DNA of 64,000 bases. It comes from Bacteroidales bacterium. GTDB taxonomy: Bacteria > Bacteroidota > Bacteroidia > Bacteroidales > UBA932. The notes under the pieces are model-generated. The model saw only the letters and a program-made list of their open reading frames with translations, was not told the origin of the DNA and did no database searches. This document shows, piece by piece, positions 60,410-64,000 of this stretch (within the stretch, counting starts at the first letter, position 1; every line of letters starts with the position of its first letter). Both the position numbers and the translations under genes were made by a program. The stretch lies in contig JAFWSX010000006.1 in the NCBI GenBank assembly GCA_017519185.1, positions 160,084 to 224,083 on the forward strand, in the 5' to 3' direction.

Positions 60410-60419
60410 ATCCGTGAAA

Positions 60420-60427
60420 CAAAGATA
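60420..60427 (-). promoter_or_regulatory. -7 box TATCTTTG for rfbD
   Basis: Exact TAnnTTTG match on the minus strand, 10 bases before the rfbD start, so the transcript would be nearly leaderless. It is 3 bases from the divergent box at 60431. Confidence 0.5.
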
Positions 60428-60430
60428 AGT

Positions 60431-60438
60431 TATATTTG
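60431..60438 (+). promoter_or_regulatory. -7 box TATATTTG for the DUF4290-ftsK operon
   Basis: Exact TAnnTTTG match. The ATG at 60612 lies 173 bases away, so the leader is long and contains the palindrome at 60483-60503. Confidence 0.5.
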
Positions 60439-60482
60439 CATATTAAATACTATCAATTAGAGCCAGAAGGGCGTTGAGTAAG

Positions 60483-60503
60483 TCCCTTCCCCTTGGGAAG
60501 GGA
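60483..60503. repeat. Palindromic REP-like element in the DUF4290 leader
   Basis: Perfect 9-bp arms TCCCTTCCC / GGGAAGGGA around CTT, followed by TTTAGGGATGGGG. The form recalls dispersed palindromic repeats of Bacteroidetes genomes, from memory; only one copy is in this window. No T-run follows, so it is not an ordinary terminator. Confidence 0.5.
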
Positions 60504-60611
60504 TTTAGGGATGGGGCTACAAAAAGTAAAAATGTGCGGAGGGAAAATAGTTCCGCGGCTCCACTTAAGTTCGAACAAGATAGTAGTTATTTAGCGCAAC
60601 AAAGAATAGCT

Positions 60612-61247
60612 ATGGATTATAATACCCAAAGAGAAAAGTTGATACTGCCTGAGTACGGAAGGCACGTGCAGAAGATGCTGGAGCAGGTTTGCGAGATAGA
60701 AGACAAGGAGAAGCGCACCCAGCAGGCGCAGGCTGTCGTCAACGTGATGGGAACTCTCAATCCCCAGATGAAGGACTCCCCGGACTACAAGCACAAACTC
60801 TGGGACCACGCCCATATCATCTCTGGATACAAGCTTGATGTCGACGGTCCTTTCGACGCCCCTGTGAAAGAAGAGCACGAGAGCAAGCCGGACCCTATCG
60901 GATACTCTACCGAGCCGATCCGCAAGTCCTGCTATGGCCGCAACATACAGAATATGATCGACCTTATCGTAGACTGCGACAAAGGAGAGGATGTGCGGAG
61001 AGAACTCATCCGCCTGCTCGCGCTGTATATGCGACAGCAGTACCTCATATGGAACAAGGACAGCGTTGCCGACGAGACCATCTTCCAGGATATGGAGCAG
61101 CTGTCGAGAGGCAAGCTCCAGGTGCCGCGGGACATCGCCCTCGGTCCCGTTTCCGGTGAGTTCAACCGTCCCGGTTTCTCATCAGGAAATAACGGAGGCA
61201 ACAAGAACAGGAGATTCAACAAGAAAAAGAGAAAACAGCAGGCATAA
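60612..61247 (+). CDS. DUF4290 family protein
   Basis: 211 residues from the ATG at 60612 (MDYNTQREKLILPEYGRHVQKM). An in-frame ATG at 60474 would add 46 residues made by reading through the palindromic element, and is rejected. The conserved core runs to about 180; the tail is Asn/Lys/Arg-rich (NKNRRFNKKKRKQQ), suggesting nucleic-acid or membrane-surface contact. The family is confined to Bacteroidetes, with no known role. The stop shares one base with the ftsK start (TAATG), so the two are translated together. Confidence 0.88.
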   Translation: MDYNTQREKLILPEYGRHVQKMLEQVCEIEDKEKRTQQAQAVVNVMGTLNPQMKDSPDYKHKLWDHAHIISGYKLDVDGPFDAPVKEEHESKPDPIGYSTEPIRKSCYGRNIQNMIDLIVDCDKGEDVRRELIRLLALYMRQQYLIWNKDSVADETIFQDMEQLSRGKLQVPRDIALGPVSGEFNRPGFSSGNNGGNKNRRFNKKKRKQQA

Positions 61248-63757
61248 TGGCCACTACAGCTAAAGGAAAAAAGACAGCCGCAAAAGCAACTGCAAAGGCA
61301 GCGAAGAAGAAACCTGCGAAGAAGAAGGTTGCCGCAAAGCGCCCGATGCTGAACGACGAGCAGAAAAGCATCGTCAGGATAGTCGTCGGGGTGCTGTTCT
61401 CCATCATTTGCCTTTTTACTGCGGCATCGCTCATTTCCTATGCTTTCAACTGGGGGGCCGACCAGAGCCTGAAGTCCAATCCGGAACTCTGGCAGTCTTA
61501 TGTCAGTGCGAACAATGTCGGCGGCAAGCTGGGCTACCAGTGGGCTGATTTTCTTTTCGCAAGGTTGTTCGGCATCGGCGCGTTCTTTGTTCCGGTGTTC
61601 CTCGGCCTGCTCGCCGTGGCGTGCTTCAGAATCCGCAAAGTCAGGGTGTTCAGGGCGTTTGTCCTGTCGCTTTTCGGATGTATCATATTCTCGGTAATAG
61701 CTGCTTTCATATCGTCCTTCTTCAAAGGGCAGGCATTGTTCTCTACCGGAGTAGGCGGCTCGTACGGTCATCTGGCCAACGAGTGGCTATGCAGTATGAT
61801 AGGCAAGCTAGGCGCCGGAGCCGTGCTGCTGTTCCTGCTCTTCCTCTGGCTTATCCTTCTTACCCGCAAGGTGGCTCTCTGGTTTGATAAATTCATCTAT
61901 GATTCCTTCCACAGGGAGAAGAAACCCGCAGAACCCGCGGCAGAGGAAGAAGGCGAGGAAGATGATGAGATGGAGGAGGAAGATGAGGACGCTGACATTC
62001 CGGATGAACAGCTTTTCGTTTCCGAAGAAGAGGAGGATGAAGGATACGAACCTTTCGTGCCCGAGGAAGAAGAAGCCATCAATGCCGATGATTTCTTCGT
62101 TGAGGAACCCGAAGAGCAAGAGGAATCTCCCGTGAAGGTTGCTGAAGTTCCGGCCGCTCCTGCAGCCGAAGCCCGCGACGTAGAGCTCGTGGTGGAATCT
62201 GACGAAAACGATTTCCTCAAGAATCTTTCTGAAGAAGAGCAGGACCACATCTACGATCCGCGTCTTGACCTGTCGCACTATAACTTCCCCGGCATGAACT
62301 TGCTGGAGGACTACCGCAATCTCCAGTACGAAGTGTCAAGAGAGGAGCTTGAGAAGAATAAAGTCAGGATCGTCAACTCCCTGAGCAGTTACAAGATCAA
62401 AGTCGAGAGCATTGTCGCCAAGCGTGGACCTACTGTCACTCTGTACCGTATCCGCCTGGCCGAAGGTACCCGCATCTCGACTGTCAAGAGGCTTGAGGAA
62501 GACATAGCGATGTCGCTTGGCGCCAAAGGCGTCCGCGTGCTCACCCTGTCAGATTCAATAGGCATCGAGGTGGCCAACGAGCATCCGAGCGTCGTTCCGC
62601 TAAAGGCCGTGCTCAATTCACCGCAGTTCACGGAGCAGAGCGCTAAGATGGAACTGCCCGTCGCTCTCGGTATCACCGTGACCAGCGAGCCTTTCTTTAT
62701 GGATCTTGCCAAGATGCCGCACCTGCTGGTTGCCGGCGCCACTGGTACAGGTAAGTCTGTAGGCTTGAACGCCATCATCACGTCACTGCTCTATAGCAAG
62801 CATCCCAGCGAACTGAAGTTTGTGATGGTTGACCCCAAGAAGGTCGAGCTCGACTTCTACCGTCTGCTTGAGAAACACTATCTCGCCAAGCTCCCTGATG
62901 AGGAAGAACCAATCATCACCGACACCAACAAGGTGGTACGTACTCTCAAGTCTCTCTGCATAGAGATGGACAACCGCTACGAGCTGCTCCGTATTGCAGG
63001 GGAGAGGAAGATCACCGAATATAACGAAAAGTTCCTGCGCAGACAGCTCAATCCTCTCAAAGGACACGCTTATCTGCCGTATATCGTAGTGGTAATCGAT
63101 GAGTTCGCCGACTTGCTGATGACAGCCGGCAGGGAGGTTGAAGAACCTATTGCCCGCCTGGCCCAGAAGGCCCGTGCCGTGGGAATCCACCTTGTCATCG
63201 CCACACAGAGGCCGACGACCGACGTCATCACAGGTACCATCAAGGCCAACTTCATATCGCGAATAGCATTCAAGACATATTCTTCGGTAGACTCCAAGAC
63301 CATCCTTGACCAGCCCGGAGCCAACAGGCTCATCGGCCGTGGCGATATGCTTGTGGTCTACCCCGGCATAGACATCACCCGTGTGCAGTGCGCTCTCATC
63401 GAGACTGCCGAGGTTGACCGCATCACCAAGTTCATCAACAAGCAGCAGGGTTATGACCACGCGTTCTTCCTGCCCGACGTAGATGAGGAGGAAGGAGATG
63501 CTGCAGGACCTGCAGACCTTCACAAGCGTGACAAACTGTTCGAAGAGGCAGCCAAGATAGTGGTACAGAGCCAGCAAGGCTCGACCTCTTTGCTGCAGCG
63601 CAAGCTCGGCATAGGCTACAACAAGGCAGGCAGGCTGATCGACCAGCTGGAGGCAGCGGGCATAGTAGGACCGTTCAGCGGCAGCAAGGCCCGCACTGTG
63701 CTTGTGACGGATTTTGACACTCTCGACAGAATCCTTGAAAGGCTCGACAATATCTAG
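61247..63757 (+). CDS. ftsK: DNA translocase FtsK
   Basis: Pumps DNA through the septum during division and activates dimer resolution. 836 residues. A Lys/Ala-rich N-tail (about 1-35, AAKATAKAAKKKPAKKK) is followed by four membrane helices (about 45-205). An acidic linker lies at about 225-310. The motor has Walker A GATGTGKS and Walker B IVVVIDEFADLLM. The C-terminal gamma winged helix carries LLQRKLGIGYNKAGRLIDQLE and reads DNA polarity signals. Co-transcribed with the DUF4290 gene. Its stop overlaps that of the convergent NUDIX gene (shared CTAG). Confidence 0.96.
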   Translation: MATTAKGKKTAAKATAKAAKKKPAKKKVAAKRPMLNDEQKSIVRIVVGVLFSIICLFTAASLISYAFNWGADQSLKSNPELWQSYVSANNVGGKLGYQWADFLFARLFGIGAFFVPVFLGLLAVACFRIRKVRVFRAFVLSLFGCIIFSVIAAFISSFFKGQALFSTGVGGSYGHLANEWLCSMIGKLGAGAVLLFLLFLWLILLTRKVALWFDKFIYDSFHREKKPAEPAAEEEGEEDDEMEEEDEDADIPDEQLFVSEEEEDEGYEPFVPEEEEAINADDFFVEEPEEQEESPVKVAEVPAAPAAEARDVELVVESDENDFLKNLSEEEQDHIYDPRLDLSHYNFPGMNLLEDYRNLQYEVSREELEKNKVRIVNSLSSYKIKVESIVAKRGPTVTLYRIRLAEGTRISTVKRLEEDIAMSLGAKGVRVLTLSDSIGIEVANEHPSVVPLKAVLNSPQFTEQSAKMELPVALGITVTSEPFFMDLAKMPHLLVAGATGTGKSVGLNAIITSLLYSKHPSELKFVMVDPKKVELDFYRLLEKHYLAKLPDEEEPIITDTNKVVRTLKSLCIEMDNRYELLRIAGERKITEYNEKFLRRQLNPLKGHAYLPYIVVVIDEFADLLMTAGREVEEPIARLAQKARAVGIHLVIATQRPTTDVITGTIKANFISRIAFKTYSSVDSKTILDQPGANRLIGRGDMLVVYPGIDITRVQCALIETAEVDRITKFINKQQGYDHAFFLPDVDEEEGDAAGPADLHKRDKLFEEAAKIVVQSQQGSTSLLQRKLGIGYNKAGRLIDQLEAAGIVGPFSGSKARTVLVTDFDTLDRILERLDNI

Positions 63758-64000
63758 CCGTTATAAGCCTTGAAGAATACTTCCCTTATTGAAGGATAAG
63801 TGTTGGCGAGTTTGACAGGGAGTTTTTCCCTCGGTACCCAGACGGCTTCCTCTATCTGCTCCTCGGCTTGCGGAACAAGTTTCTGGCTGTTTTTGCTTTG
63901 CATCCTGTACCACCAGGTATGCTTTATGCATTCGACGTTCTGGAAAATATAGCAGTGATGGGTCACGCAGATAAGGCTTCCGGCTGTGAGATCGTTCAGG
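63754..64000 (-). CDS. NUDIX hydrolase, C-terminal part (cut by window edge)
   Basis: The last 81 residues of a frame that continues past base 64000. It holds HTWWYRM, QAEEQIEEAVWVPREKLP and NTYPSIREVFF, a pattern I know from the end of small Bacteroidetes NUDIX proteins. The NUDIX box itself lies beyond the edge, so activity cannot be checked. A GTG at 63966 is in frame but the chain clearly extends upstream of it. Confidence 0.75.
   Translation of the reverse strand, partial: LNDLTAGSLICVTHHCYIFQNVECIKHTWWYRMQSKNSQKLVPQAEEQIEEAVWVPREKLPVKLANTYPSIREVFFKAYNG

Noticed and set aside
60474-60611. 46-residue N-terminal extension of the DUF4290 protein
   Set aside because: The added residues come from the palindromic element; the conserved family start is at 60612.

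Overview
The window looks like a chromosomal segment from an uncultured or lesser-known member of the Bacteroidales (phylum Bacteroidota). GC is moderate, roughly 50%. The evidence is gene content: DUF3078, DUF4290, DUF6029, GSCFA, BACON, Omp28-type and fimbrillin-like proteins, archaeal/eukaryal-type ProRS, many Cys-anchored lipoproteins and a preQ1-I/YhhQ/QueF module. Promoters agree: I found 17 exact TAnnTTTG (-7) boxes, most 20-30 bases before a start codon, and few Shine-Dalgarno sites. A rumen or gut lineage such as Cryptobacteroides or a Rikenellaceae relative is a guess. I see no rRNA, CRISPR array, insertion sequence or prophage. No stretch longer than 300 bases lacks a gene.

Layout. 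1-0.6 kb: start of galE (cut by the window edge). 0.7-1.9 kb: low-complexity exported protein with a DUF6515-like end. 7.5-1.95 kb (minus): operon of FKBP isomerase, MsbA-like exporter, dCMP deaminase, S41 peptidase and GSCFA protein. 7.6-13.5 kb: recQ, then convergent proS-DUF3078-tilS. 13.6-16.6 kb: Ser/Arg/Gly-rich lipoprotein with an exact 81-bp tandem repeat, then a FadL-type outer-membrane protein. 22.8-16.7 kb (minus): GH54 arabinofuranosidase-lamin-tail protein, VKOR-DsbA fusion, SppA. 22.9-28 kb: hisS, a Gfo/Idh oxidoreductase, an OmpA lipid-envelope protein and a TPR-LuxR regulator.

28-37 kb and 45-49 kb form a plant cell-wall region: GH31, two BD-FAE-like esterases, two large GH9 paralogues, GH2 and GH43. 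This is close to the enzyme set of known xyloglucan utilisation loci, but no SusC/SusD pair is in the window. Between the two parts lie an SGNH hydrolase, a nitroreductase, an ABC exporter, and the rSAM/lipoprotein operon (40.2-42.2 kb), in which one radical SAM/SPASM enzyme is flanked by two homologous lipoproteins. A divergent 56-residue peptide gene and a fimbrillin-like lipoprotein follow, then an initiator tRNA-Met gene.

49.2-54.05 kb is a tightly packed four-gene unit: BACON-Omp28 lipoprotein, TlpA thioredoxin, DUF6029 barrel-like protein, second Omp28 lipoprotein. It looks like an extracytoplasmic thiol system at the outer membrane. 54-64 kb holds a GDPD-like lipoprotein, an EamA transporter, a preQ1-I riboswitch with yhhQ and queF, a ClpB that lacks its N-domain, a small membrane protein, rfbD, DUF4290-ftsK and the end of a NUDIX gene.

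The best candidates for under-described biology are the rSAM/lipoprotein operon with its neighbouring peptide, the Omp28/TlpA/DUF6029 unit, and the GH54-VKOR pair, in which a disulfide-rich enzyme sits 8 bases upstream of a disulfide-forming machine.
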